Positions 1 through 7,679 are shown, counted from the first letter of the stretch. The stretch is DNA of 12,495 bases from Bacteroidales bacterium (GCA_012841425.1 DUUR01000277.1:1-12495), one strand, 5' to 3'. Notes: generated by a model from the letters alone, not told the origin. Numbers and translations: made by a program.

Positions 1-56
1 ATATAATATCCCTATATAACTAAAAACTGTTTATCTAACACTTGTATATATCTTTT

Positions 57-413
57 TTAGGTCAATAAAAATACCATCTGCGTACTTTTGCCTAAAATCA
101 ATACCCATATATGATAACTTTCTCGATCAAGACCAGGGAACAACTTACCACCATGAACTTCTAAATATTCCATTTGAGACTTATTACAATCCTTCTCTAT
201 CTTCCTTCTTGTAATTGGGTCTATATAGTGCAAGAAATCGTCATATATCTCAGTTATAGGTGTACCCATATAGCCTTCTATATCTTTTTTGCTAAACTTT
301 TTAACCACTTCATCATATTCATCTAATACTTTGTTCCAAGCAATTAATAAGCCATCAGTTGAATCCCACAAAGTACCATCTAAATCAAAAATTACACTAT
401 CTAGTTTATTCAT
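57..413 (-). pseudogene. HAD-family phosphatase, truncated
   Basis: The N-terminus carries HAD motif I, FDLDGTLWD at residues 9-17. Asp10 would be the nucleophile and Asp12 the acid/base. A helical cap-like region follows, up to about residue 97 (GGKLFPGLD). After that the frame ends in about 20 residues that do not resemble the family, and the stop comes at 118 residues. Relatives are usually about 200-220 residues, so motif II (Ser/Thr), the motif III Lys and the acidic motif IV are all missing. In another frame, about positions 31-120 encode a family-unlike tail that includes MGIDFRQKYADGIFIDL, so the break looks like a deletion joined to foreign sequence rather than one frameshift. The start has a GAGAGG site six bases upstream. 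It lies 51 bases downstream of ptsI on the same strand, so the two are probably co-transcribed. A catalytically active product is unlikely. Confidence 0.75.
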
Positions 414-464
414 ATATTATGCCTCTCTTTTCATGTCTACTTCTATATTTATAAGTTACAATTA

Positions 465-2084
465 TTATTTTGCATATCTTATACTCTTACGCACTGGCAA
501 AACATTTGCAGGTGAAACAGATAATTCATCTATTCCTATGTCAAGGAAGGTTGCTGTAAGACTTGTATCTGCTGCTAATTCACCGCAAATTCCTACTCTT
601 ATACCTTCCTTATGAGCATTGTCTGCAACTAGTTTGATAAGTCTTAAAATCGCTTCATGATGAGGATTATAGAAATCATCAATTTTGTCATTTTGCCTAT
701 CAATGGCTAAGGTATATTGGCTTAAGTCATTAGTTCCAATACTAAAGAAATCAACCTCTTTAGCAAGTAAATCACTAATAAGTACAGCAGCAGGTGTTTC
801 TATCATAATACCTTGCTCTACATCTTTATATAATTTGCCTTCATTGTCAAGCTCTTTTTTAACTTCCCCCACTATCTTTTTAATCTTTGAAACTTCATCT
901 AGGGAAATAATCATTGGATACATTATTGATATATTTCCATAAGAACTAGCCCTTAAAATAGCTCTAAGCTGAGTCTTGAATATATCAGGTCTAGTTAAAG
1001 AAATCCTAATCCCACGATAGCCTAAGGCAGGATTCTTTTCCTTGTCCATATCAAAATATTCAAGCTGCTTATCGGCACCTATATCTAAAGTCCTGATGAT
1101 TACCTTTTTACCAGCCATAGTCTCGGCTAACTTCTTATAAATGGTAAATTGCTCTTCTTCACTCGGATAATCATCTCTCTCTAAGTATACACATTCACTT
1201 CTAAATAAACCAATACCATTTGCATCATTTTTAATAACTTCTGACAAATCAATAAGGCTTCCAATATTGGCTAATACATCTATCATTTTACCCGACAAAC
1301 TAATATTATCCTTTCCTTTCAGCTCTTCTAGTAACTTCTCTTCTTCTAATTCCTTTATTTTCTTTTCCTTATACATAATTAATGTGCTTTCATCTGGATT
1401 AATTATTAAAATGCCTGAAGAACCATCAACTATGGCAGACTTTCCATTCCAGTCTTCTTCAATATCAATTCCTGATATTGCTGGAATCCCCATAGTTCTG
1501 GCTATAATTGATGTATGAGAATGTTCAAAACCATATTGTGTGACAAGAGCTAGAAGTTTACTTTTATCTATATGTAGGACTTCACTAGGAGTTAAACTAA
1601 CGGAAAGCAAAATAATAGGCTCATCAAGAATAAGGGTCTTATTACTTACACCAGTAAGTATCCTAATAAGCCTTTGAGATATATCCCTAAAATCATCAGC
1701 CTTAGCCCTAAAGGACTCCGCTTTCATATTATTGAAAAACCTAGAGTAATAATCACAAGTAAGCTTAACAGCATAGGAGCTGTTTACTTTTTGTGTTTTA
1801 ATAATATTAATAATAAAATCATTAAATTCTACGTCTTCTAATAACTTAATGTGAGATTTAAAAACTTCTGCATCCTTCTGCCCCACCTTGATTATTGCGT
1901 CTTCATAAATATCTCTGAGCTGGCTAATTGCGGTATCACGAGCAGCCTTATATCTTGCAATCTCTCTATCTATATCTTTATCTTCTATTTTACTTCTGCT
2001 AATAATATTGTTTTCCTTAGAATGAAAATAAATCTTGCCAATAGCAATACCTTTGGATATACTTTTTCCCATATGTTTTTGCAT
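465..2084 (-). CDS. ptsI: PTS Enzyme I (phosphoenolpyruvate-protein phosphotransferase)
   Basis: This is the cytoplasmic first enzyme of the sugar phosphotransferase system. It takes phosphate from phosphoenolpyruvate onto a histidine and passes it to HPr. The N-terminal swivelling and HPr-binding part covers residues 1-145. The phosphohistidine motif is HSHTSIIARTMGIPAISG, with His190 as the active residue (family consensus GGxTSHTAI). The PEP-binding TIM barrel has Arg295 (LFRSE), Arg331 (RTLDIGADK), the signature IGTNDLSQYTLAIDR at 449-463 and Cys500 in GICGE. All key residues are present. At 539 residues it is slightly shorter than the usual ~570. The chosen start has AAAGGG eight bases upstream; Met5 is a weaker alternative. 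No ptsH or sugar-specific permease gene is visible nearby, so those partners must lie elsewhere. The only companion is the broken HAD gene downstream. Its apparent promoter lies within a gene relic (see 2121-2193). Confidence 0.95.
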   Translation of the reverse strand: MQKHMGKSISKGIAIGKIYFHSKENNIISRSKIEDKDIDREIARYKAARDTAISQLRDIYEDAIIKVGQKDAEVFKSHIKLLEDVEFNDFIINIIKTQKVNSSYAVKLTCDYYSRFFNNMKAESFRAKADDFRDISQRLIRILTGVSNKTLILDEPIILLSVSLTPSEVLHIDKSKLLALVTQYGFEHSHTSIIARTMGIPAISGIDIEEDWNGKSAIVDGSSGILIINPDESTLIMYKEKKIKELEEEKLLEELKGKDNISLSGKMIDVLANIGSLIDLSEVIKNDANGIGLFRSECVYLERDDYPSEEEQFTIYKKLAETMAGKKVIIRTLDIGADKQLEYFDMDKEKNPALGYRGIRISLTRPDIFKTQLRAILRASSYGNISIMYPMIISLDEVSKIKKIVGEVKKELDNEGKLYKDVEQGIMIETPAAVLISDLLAKEVDFFSIGTNDLSQYTLAIDRQNDKIDDFYNPHHEAILRLIKLVADNAHKEGIRVGICGELAADTSLTATFLDIGIDELSVSPANVLPVRKSIRYAK

Positions 2085-2120
2085 TATATCATCCCTTTAT
2101 ATAATTAATAACAATTTGTA

Positions 2121-2193
2121 TTTATCATAGCATGTTTTATTGTAAAAACAACTATCATACTTAAGGTTGGTAAAATCATATCCATGACTTGCA
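2121..2193 (-). pseudogene. Relic of a YARHG lipoprotein gene
   Basis: These 73 bases align without gaps to 5383-5455, inside the 472-residue lipoprotein gene, with 66 identities. On the minus strand they read ASHGYDFTNLKYDSCFYNKT then CYDK, against ARHGYDFNNPKYASYFYNKT then WYDK in the intact gene. The YARHG arginine and the conserved tryptophan are both replaced, as expected for neutral decay. The relic has no start and no lipoprotein signal. It is closest to the second repeat unit of the larger lipoprotein. It abuts, over nine shared bases, a dehydrogenase relic on the other strand. Confidence 0.85.
2124..2151 (-). promoter_or_regulatory. Probable ptsI promoter (extended -10)
   Basis: On the minus strand TTGTTT (2146-2151) and TATGAT (2124-2129) are separated by 16 bases. 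A TGC directly before TATGAT gives an extended -10. Transcription would begin near 2117, about 30 bases before the ATG. The whole promoter sits inside the decayed YARHG fragment. The matching bases in the intact lipoprotein gene are TTATTT and TGGTATGAT, so two changes bring it closer to a sigma-A site. Found by eye; no transcript data. Confidence 0.5.
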
Positions 2194-2239
2194 AGCCTTA
2201 ATAACAAATCTAAATCTTCCTACAGTTATTAAAATCGCC
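2185..2239 (+). pseudogene. Relic of the 5' end of a sugar dehydrogenase gene
   Basis: These 55 bases align without gaps to 8504-8558, near the start of the dehydrogenase fragment gene, with 47 identities. On the plus strand they encode LITNLNLPTVIKIAK, against LITILNLPTVIKTAY in the intact copy. A stop (TGA) follows almost at once. The match overlaps the neighbouring YARHG relic at 2185-2193 (TGACTTGCA), a string that resembles both donor sequences (TGCCTTGCA at 5447, TGACTTACA at 8504). That makes it the likely deletion junction. Confidence 0.8.
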
Positions 2240-2244
2240 AAATG

Positions 2245-2305
2245 ATAAAAGACTGCTATACTCTGAATTTTCCTTGAAACATATCAGTATATAACAGTCT
2301 TTTAT
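2245..2305 (-). terminator. Long hairpin, possible endolysin terminator
   Basis: ATAAAAGACTG (2245-2255) and CAGTCTTTTAT (2295-2305) are perfectly complementary 11-base arms. The 39-base interior can pair further (TATAC with GTATA, then TGA with TCA). On the minus strand it ends in CTTTTAT, 56 bases beyond the endolysin stop. The run of T is short and the loop is long for a classical intrinsic terminator, so a decayed mobile-element end or a transcript-stabilising hairpin is also possible. Confidence 0.5.
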
Positions 2306-2360
2306 AATTATTTTATCTATGTTATCTATTGTTGTGTATAGTAACTAATATACTAGTATC

Positions 2361-4787
2361 TTATTTAACAATTCTCGAAAATGTATCATTTCCTGCTATA
2401 CCATCTGTTGTCAATCCATTACTTATTTGAAATGCTTTAACTCCTTGTTCTGTCGAAACTCCAAAAATTTTATCTACTCCAGCAGATAGGGAAATATTAT
2501 GAGCATGAAGACCTATCTGTAGGCAAGCAACAACTAGATTGTTATTTCCTTTCTTTTGATTGTTAGCAGAAATAGCAGTAGATGTAGCAGGACCATATAC
2601 CCCATCTATGGTAAGTTTTGTTCTATAAGTACTATTTAAAGATGATTGAATAGCTTTAATTAATGCAGTTTTGCTGGCTGGTCCCCAATCTCCATCAGCA
2701 GTTATTCCTGATTTAAACAAGTTATTTAGTGCTGACTGGGCCACTTTAATATTAGAACTCAAACCACTAGATGTATAGGAACTTACATAATCTTTGTGCA
2801 TATAGCCAATACCGAGACCAGTTACATTTATACGGATCCATTCTCCTACTTTTGTACCATCAACTTTAAAACTTGCTCCTTTGTTTAATGAACCTATTAT
2901 CTCACCAGCTGGTGTTTTTCTAACATAAACTCCTTGCCCTGTAGAATATGCTGTTGAATTCCATGAACTGCTATTACTAGGTGAACTTGTTCCGCCAGTC
3001 AAAGCTTCAAAGGTTGCTTTTCCTGCTATACCATCTACTGAAAGCTTATTCCTTGATTGATAAGTTTTTAATCCACTTTCTGTGGACGGTCCGAAGAAAT
3101 GATCAATTCCACCATTTAGAGAAATATTGTTTGCATACAAGCCAATTTGTAGCACAGCTACTACTAAGTTATTGTCACCACATTTTTGGTTATGAATAGA
3201 TATTGCATTAGCTGTATTGTTACCCCATATACCATCTACAATTAAACTTGTACCATATACTTTGTTTAAAGATTTTTGTAATGCTCGGGTGTATGCAAGC
3301 TTGCTCGCAGGTCCCCATATTCCATCAACCTCAATACCTGCATCAAATGTGTTATTTAATGTCCTCTGTGCCAGCTTCACACCATCACTTCCAACACCTG
3401 TACCACTATAAGAAACATAATCCTGATGCATCCAGCCAATCCCTATTCCACTAACTTTGATTTTTACCCATTGTCCACTTTTACTACCGTCTACTTCGAA
3501 TGTATTTCCTTTATTTAAAGATCCAAGTATCCTACCACCAGGAGTGGCTCTTACTCGTACACCATTGCCTGTACATGTACCAGTCCCAGTTCGTTCCCAT
3601 CCAGAGTCATTTTCACTAGAACCACCTTCATTGAACCCTCCGTTGACATCTGTAACCATGCTGTAATCAGGGCGAACGAATCTGGTACTGCTTCCAATAG
3701 TACGTGTTTTTCTAAAAACACCTTCACCCTCGCTTACTATACCAGAACTATCGGAAGTATTTCCTTCTATTGTTATGATTTTCGAACTACTAGGTACACT
3801 TTCAACTAAACCCGTATGGTAAAACCTAGTGCCATTGTAGTAAAGAACAATATCTCCCCTTTTAGGTTCTTTATATAAAGAGTGTAGTTTTCCCAACCTA
3901 TCACAGTTTATGAATGGATAATGTTTTAACATCTTTTCTGTAGTTTTTTGTCCAAAGGCATTCATCATACACCAAGTTACAAAACAAGCACACCATGGCT
4001 GCGTATGTTGACCTGGATCAATATCTCTCCAGTATTTTGTATAATTTCCACTTCCAGCATTTGCGGTTTTACTATCAAGGTTTGCTTTGCTTTTCTTTTC
4101 AAGGTAACCAACTTCATTCGATGCAATTTCTAATAATTTGTTTATAGCATCTTCTGAAGTAATTTTATCCGTGTTTGGTAAGTACTTTTTAAGGCTATCA
4201 TATACCATCTTTTGACGAGTTGCATAAGTTCCAACTTGATTTCCAGTGTCTGATTTAGAAGCTTTATAAATATTATCAAGAGTATAGGGCGTCTTTGATT
4301 TGGCAAGTACTCTTCTAGTTGCACCATAGCCTCCCTGATGGGCAAAATTTGCACACATCATTTTTGCATCCATATCTGTAATTCCCATTTTTGCTACTTC
4401 ATTTATATATACCTGAATATCCTCTACAACTAATTCATCTTGGCAAGCTCGTCCTTGTGCCGAGTCAATAATGTTAATGATACATTTTCCTTTCGCGGAA
4501 CTCTTTTTAACTTGGTACTTGTCCCAGGATTTATTATCTAAATCATAAGCAATTCCTTCTGTGTCAAGGGATTTAAAGCTTGCTTGATCTTTCTCTCGGA
4601 TTCGTTTCAGCAATTTCTGTGCATTAACACCCATCCATTGTGCCGCTCCAATCGTTATGGCATGCTCTATTGAAGAATTCGTATATGCTTCCACAAAAGC
4701 ACGATAGTTCTTGTTGCCATATACATTACCACCAGTTTCCACTGCGTATATAATATTACGCATTATAACTTTTTCATTTTTATTCAT
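2361..4787 (-). CDS. Phage-type endolysin: lysozyme-like + CHAP + two (SH3b + PG-binding) blocks
   Basis: This 808-residue modular peptidoglycan hydrolase has no signal peptide or membrane anchor, as in holin-dependent endolysins. Residues 1-205 form a helical lysozyme-like domain of a kind seen in clostridial phage proteins, with VETGG giving a candidate catalytic Glu17 and ITIGAAQW following; the assignment is tentative. Residues 215-375 are a CHAP amidase/peptidase with candidate Cys266 (QPWCACF), His324 (FYHTGL) and Glu341/Asn343 (IEGNT). Then come SH3b (~397-460), peptidoglycan-binding modules (~468-598, with DGIWG motifs), a second SH3b (~609-672) and a second peptidoglycan-binding block (~680-808). 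The two 200-residue halves are clearly similar and arose by tandem duplication. An AAGGAG site lies eight bases before the start. The holin gene is 89 bases upstream on the same strand, giving a lysis cassette without other phage genes in view. The role would be cell lysis or holin-dependent release of proteins. Confidence 0.88.
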   Translation of the reverse strand: MNKNEKVIMRNIIYAVETGGNVYGNKNYRAFVEAYTNSSIEHAITIGAAQWMGVNAQKLLKRIREKDQASFKSLDTEGIAYDLDNKSWDKYQVKKSSAKGKCIINIIDSAQGRACQDELVVEDIQVYINEVAKMGITDMDAKMMCANFAHQGGYGATRRVLAKSKTPYTLDNIYKASKSDTGNQVGTYATRQKMVYDSLKKYLPNTDKITSEDAINKLLEIASNEVGYLEKKSKANLDSKTANAGSGNYTKYWRDIDPGQHTQPWCACFVTWCMMNAFGQKTTEKMLKHYPFINCDRLGKLHSLYKEPKRGDIVLYYNGTRFYHTGLVESVPSSSKIITIEGNTSDSSGIVSEGEGVFRKTRTIGSSTRFVRPDYSMVTDVNGGFNEGGSSENDSGWERTGTGTCTGNGVRVRATPGGRILGSLNKGNTFEVDGSKSGQWVKIKVSGIGIGWMHQDYVSYSGTGVGSDGVKLAQRTLNNTFDAGIEVDGIWGPASKLAYTRALQKSLNKVYGTSLIVDGIWGNNTANAISIHNQKCGDNNLVVAVLQIGLYANNISLNGGIDHFFGPSTESGLKTYQSRNKLSVDGIAGKATFEALTGGTSSPSNSSSWNSTAYSTGQGVYVRKTPAGEIIGSLNKGASFKVDGTKVGEWIRINVTGLGIGYMHKDYVSSYTSSGLSSNIKVAQSALNNLFKSGITADGDWGPASKTALIKAIQSSLNSTYRTKLTIDGVYGPATSTAISANNQKKGNNNLVVACLQIGLHAHNISLSAGVDKIFGVSTEQGVKAFQISNGLTTDGIAGNDTFSRIVK

Positions 4788-4809
4788 ATGATTTGCTCCT
4801 TTTCTTTTT

Positions 4810-4827
4810 TTGAATTTGCAAATTCAA
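4810..4827. promoter_or_regulatory. 18-bp perfect palindrome between holin and endolysin
   Basis: TTGAATTTGCAAATTCAA is a perfect palindrome without a loop in the 89-base gap between the holin stop and the endolysin start. Lacking a loop, it is more like a DNA-binding site than an RNA hairpin. No promoter elements were recognised next to it. The regulator, if any, is unknown. Confidence 0.35.
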
Positions 4828-4876
4828 TAAAGTAAGTAGTAAGCATATCTTCATATGGAAACAAAAAGTTTAATTT

Positions 4877-5140
4877 TTATTTTTCATCATTATTTTTAAT
4901 ACTTTGTTTAACTTCGTAAAAACCAGTGCTAGATAATCCAGATATCATTCCACTAAGGACAACTTCTGAAGAACATGAACTTGATATAGTAATATTAATG
5001 ACTATTCCTACTAGCATTAATGTTAATGGAATGTATCGATTTGGAAATTCTGGAAAGGCTTCTTTCAAGCTATATCCAATACATAAACACATACCCGCAG
5101 TAATAAAGTTAAGATAATCATATAAAATATTAGTATCCAT
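4877..5140 (-). CDS. Small holin-like membrane protein
   Basis: The 87-residue protein has an N-terminal hydrophobic helix (~10-27), a strong second one (~36-54, IPLTLMLVGIVINITI), a weaker glycine/serine-rich third one (~59-76) and a charged tail (KQSIKNNDEK). Size, helix pattern and charged C-terminus fit small phage holins of the Hol44 / holin superfamily V kind. The family call rests on pattern and context, not on an alignment. It directly precedes the endolysin gene, so it would form the membrane lesion that lets the signal-less endolysin reach the wall. A GGGGGTGG stretch four bases before the ATG serves as ribosome binding site. A promoter-like sequence precedes the gene, suggesting that it starts its own two-gene transcript. 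Confidence 0.75.
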   Translation of the reverse strand: MDTNILYDYLNFITAGMCLCIGYSLKEAFPEFPNRYIPLTLMLVGIVINITISSSCSSEVVLSGMISGLSSTGFYEVKQSIKNNDEK

Positions 5141-5179
5141 TATTCCACCCCCTTCCTAAGTAAGGTAATTACAAGATAA

Positions 5180-5208
5180 ATAGTATTCTTAAATAAAAAA
5201 AGAAACAA
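5180..5208 (-). promoter_or_regulatory. Probable sigma-A promoter of holin-endolysin genes
   Basis: On the minus strand TTGTTT (5203-5208) and TACTAT (5180-5185) are separated by exactly 17 bases. The initiation point would be near 5173, about 33 bases before the holin start. The -35 element lies in the T-tail of the terminator that ends the lipoprotein transcript, so the lysis genes appear uncoupled from the lipoprotein genes except by read-through. Confidence 0.5.
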
Positions 5209-5211
5209 AAA

Positions 5212-5238
5212 ACTCTGGAAATCATTTTCTTCCAGAGT
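5212..5238 (-). terminator. Intrinsic terminator after the lipoprotein genes
   Basis: ACTCTGGAA (5212-5220) and TTCCAGAGT (5230-5238) form a perfect 9-bp stem with a 9-base loop. A-runs on one side and T-runs on the other make it work in either direction. It lies 42 bases past the stop of the second lipoprotein gene and directly upstream of the holin promoter. Confidence 0.85.
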
Positions 5239-5280
5239 TTTTTTAAAGCATAACCGTAATTTTTTCGGCTTATTATATTT

Positions 5281-6699
5281 TTAATCTTGTTTATTTTCAA
5301 TCTTTTTAATCAATTCTATGTTTTTAATTTCAAAATCATTTAGATAAGTACTTGGTTTGTCGGGAAATTCTGGCGATTTATGTTTATCATACCATGTTTT
5401 ATTGTAGAAATAACTAGCATACTTAGGGTTGTTAAAATCATATCCATGCCTTGCATATATTTCATTACGTGCGAATCCGAGACTATCCCGTGACAATTCA
5501 GCAATTTCTTGCTCATTTAAATATCGACTATCACTGTCGGGAAAGATGAAGGCAGAGTCAATTTTAGCACCAGTGTAAGATTCCAAACGTCCTAGTTTAG
5601 AATCTAGTTCTACACTATAATCTGCATCTGGATTTTTTTCAGTAATTTTTGTTTTAAGTATAACATAATCTCTCTCAAACTTTAGTGTACCAGTTCCTTT
5701 ATTATTATAATTATCCGTAAAATCAAATTCTACAACATCCCCTTGTAATGTACCTACACAAGCTTCAGCAGTGGCGCTTTTACCATCTGTGCGATAAGGA
5801 CCTCCTGCTAAGATTTCAAAATTGATTTTATTATCTGTTGCTGCTCCAAATGTAATAGAACATGGATCACCAAAGCAAAACTCATAAATAAAATATTCAT
5901 AATAGCAAAGAGTTATATCCTGAGAATTTTCTCCAACCACATCGTTTGATTCAATCTTTTTAATCAATTCTATGTTTTTAATTTCAAAATCGTTTAAATA
6001 TTCGTTTGGATCATTATTTGGCCCTATAAGAAAACCATGATAATCATACCATGTCTTTTTATGAAAATAACTAGCATACTTTGGGGTGTTGAAAATGTAA
6101 CCATGTCTTGCAAAGATTTCATTTCGAGCAAATCCTAAATCTTCTTTGGATAAAGCGAGGAGTTCTTCTTCTTTTATATATCGTCTATCACTATCGTCAA
6201 AAATAAAAGAAGAGTCTACTTCAACATCACCGTAAGATTCTACACGAACCAACCTTGATTCTGCCTCTAAACTATAATCTGCATCTGGATTTGCTTCCTC
6301 TATAATTGTTTTTAATATAATGGCATCTCCATCAAAGCTTAATGTGCCAGTACCTGCATTATTATAATTATCTACAAAATCAAATTCAACAACTTCTCCA
6401 CATAAAGTACCTACACAATTCTCAGCCGTTGGAACTTCACCATCAATTAGGTAGGGTTCTCCAACATGAATTTTAAAATTAATTTGGTCTTCTGTTGCTG
6501 AAGTAAATAAAATGGAACATGTATCTCCTGATGAAAATTCAAAGATAAAATGCTCATAATATGAAAGTTTAATATCATTTGATTCATCAGTATCTATTGT
6601 TTCTATAATCTTAGAATTATTACTTCCTTTTAACTCACTTTCTTCACATCCTGTCAAAATGAGCATAATGGTCAAGATTAAAATACTTTTCTTTATCAT
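5281..6699 (-). CDS. Lipoprotein with two YARHG repeat units
   Basis: This is a surface lipoprotein of 472 residues. The signal peptide MIKKSILILTIMLILTGC ends in a lipobox (LTGC), so Cys18 would be lipidated and the protein anchored outside the membrane. Two repeats follow (~44-250 and ~261-469). Each has a beta-rich part (SYYEHFI..., NYNN[A/K]GTGTL...) and a YARHG domain, with ARNEIFARHGYIF in the first and ARNEIYARHGYDF in the second, each followed by PKYASYF and KTWYD. YARHG is a bacterial extracellular domain of unknown function, thought to act at the cell wall. The start is set by AGGAGG six bases upstream; an upstream ATG eight codons earlier has no comparable site and would spoil the signal peptide. 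It follows the paralogous lipoprotein gene by 43 bases in one operon. Unlike that paralog it lacks the long acidic linker after the lipid anchor. Confidence 0.85.
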   Translation of the reverse strand: MIKKSILILTIMLILTGCEESELKGSNNSKIIETIDTDESNDIKLSYYEHFIFEFSSGDTCSILFTSATEDQINFKIHVGEPYLIDGEVPTAENCVGTLCGEVVEFDFVDNYNNAGTGTLSFDGDAIILKTIIEEANPDADYSLEAESRLVRVESYGDVEVDSSFIFDDSDRRYIKEEELLALSKEDLGFARNEIFARHGYIFNTPKYASYFHKKTWYDYHGFLIGPNNDPNEYLNDFEIKNIELIKKIESNDVVGENSQDITLCYYEYFIYEFCFGDPCSITFGAATDNKINFEILAGGPYRTDGKSATAEACVGTLQGDVVEFDFTDNYNNKGTGTLKFERDYVILKTKITEKNPDADYSVELDSKLGRLESYTGAKIDSAFIFPDSDSRYLNEQEIAELSRDSLGFARNEIYARHGYDFNNPKYASYFYNKTWYDKHKSPEFPDKPSTYLNDFEIKNIELIKKIENKQD

Positions 6700-7381
6700 A
6701 TACTTCCTCCTGTTTTTGAACAAAATATTATATTATATTATTTTAATCTTGTTTATTTTCAATCTTTTTAATCAATTCTATGTTTTTAATTTCGAAGTCG
6801 TTTAAATAATCTTCAGGTTTATCACTAGCATCTATTATGAGAGCATGACGATCGTACCATGTTTTTTTATGAAAGTAACTTGCATATTTGGGATTGTTAA
6901 AAAAATACCCGTATCTTGCAAAGATTTCATTACGTGCATATCCTAAATCTTCCTTTGACAGTCCAGTAAGTTCTTCTTCTTTTAAATATCGACTATTACT
7001 GTCAGGAAAAACATATGAAGAGTCTGTTTTAATATCGCCATAAGTTTCTTCACGAAATAACTTAGATTCTGCTTCTAGACTATAATCTGTGGCTGGACTC
7101 TCTTCATGGATCATTGTTTTTAATAGAATATCATCTTTATCAAATTTTAGTGTTCCAGAACCCTTGTTATTATAATTGTCTACAAAATCAAATTCAAGCA
7201 CATCGCCCCGCAATGTACCTATACAATTATCAGCAATTATAACTTGGCTGGAAACATTAGATTCATACTTAGTAATTAGAATCTTGAAATTAATTTGATT
7301 TTCTGTTACTGAACCAAATGTGATTGTAGATACATCTCCATCAAAAGATGTATAGATAAAATGCTCATAATATGAAAGTTT
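5293..7381 (-). repeat. Three copies of a ~205-codon YARHG unit
   Basis: Units lie at about 6755-7381, 5950-6570 and 5293-5919, all on the minus strand. Each encodes the beta-rich segment, a YARHG domain and the closing string YLNDFEIKNIELIKKIE. The start regions and leaders of the two genes are also copied: both leaders contain a similar AT-rich stretch and GGAGGAAGT before the ATG. One gene duplication plus one internal duplication explains the layout. A decayed fourth piece lies at 2121-2193. Confidence 0.85.
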
Positions 7382-7648
7382 AATATCATTTGATTCATCA
7401 GTATCTTTCAAATTGTCTATTTCTTCTTTTTTATCAACTTGTTCAGGACTATCTGGTTTTTCTGTTTCATTTATTTCTTCTGTTTCATTTGAGTCTTCTA
7501 TATCATCTAGAATTAAATCTTCTTCAGATGAAGAATCATTATCTATTGTTTCTACAATCTTAGAATTATTACTTCCTTTTAACTCACTTTCTTCACATCC
7601 TGTCAAAATGAGCATAATAGTCAAGATTATAATACTTTTCTTTATCAT
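6743..7648 (-). CDS. Lipoprotein with acidic linker and one YARHG unit
   Basis: This 301-residue paralog of the next gene has a nearly identical signal peptide and lipobox (MIKKSIIILTIMLILTGC, lipidated Cys18). Residues 36-85 form a Glu/Asp/Ser-rich linker, likely a flexible spacer through the wall. One copy of the ~205-residue unit follows (~90-298). Its YARHG motif is altered to ARNEIFARYGYFF, with Tyr in place of the name-giving His, while PKYASYF and KTWYD are kept. A GGAGG site lies seven bases before the ATG. It is the first gene of the two-gene lipoprotein operon and is preceded by a good sigma-A promoter and a 10-bp dyad. The divergent sigma-like gene begins 199 bases away. Substrate or partner is unknown. 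Confidence 0.85.
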   Translation of the reverse strand: MIKKSIIILTIMLILTGCEESELKGSNNSKIVETIDNDSSSEEDLILDDIEDSNETEEINETEKPDSPEQVDKKEEIDNLKDTDESNDIKLSYYEHFIYTSFDGDVSTITFGSVTENQINFKILITKYESNVSSQVIIADNCIGTLRGDVLEFDFVDNYNNKGSGTLKFDKDDILLKTMIHEESPATDYSLEAESKLFREETYGDIKTDSSYVFPDSNSRYLKEEELTGLSKEDLGYARNEIFARYGYFFNNPKYASYFHKKTWYDRHALIIDASDKPEDYLNDFEIKNIELIKKIENKQD

Positions 7649-7679
7649 TTACTTCCTCCCGTTTTTTGTACAATATATT

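Noticed and set aside
4142..4354. 70-residue minus-strand frame inside the endolysin gene
   Set aside because: It is in a shifted frame within a well supported gene and has no start signal of its own.
2361..5140. A complete prophage
   Set aside because: Only holin and endolysin are present. No integrase, capsid, terminase, tail genes or attachment repeats were found in the window.
5293..7381. CRISPR array or short tandem DNA repeats
   Set aside because: The repeats are long, diverged coding units with no short regular spacer pattern. No CRISPR-like array was seen anywhere in the window.
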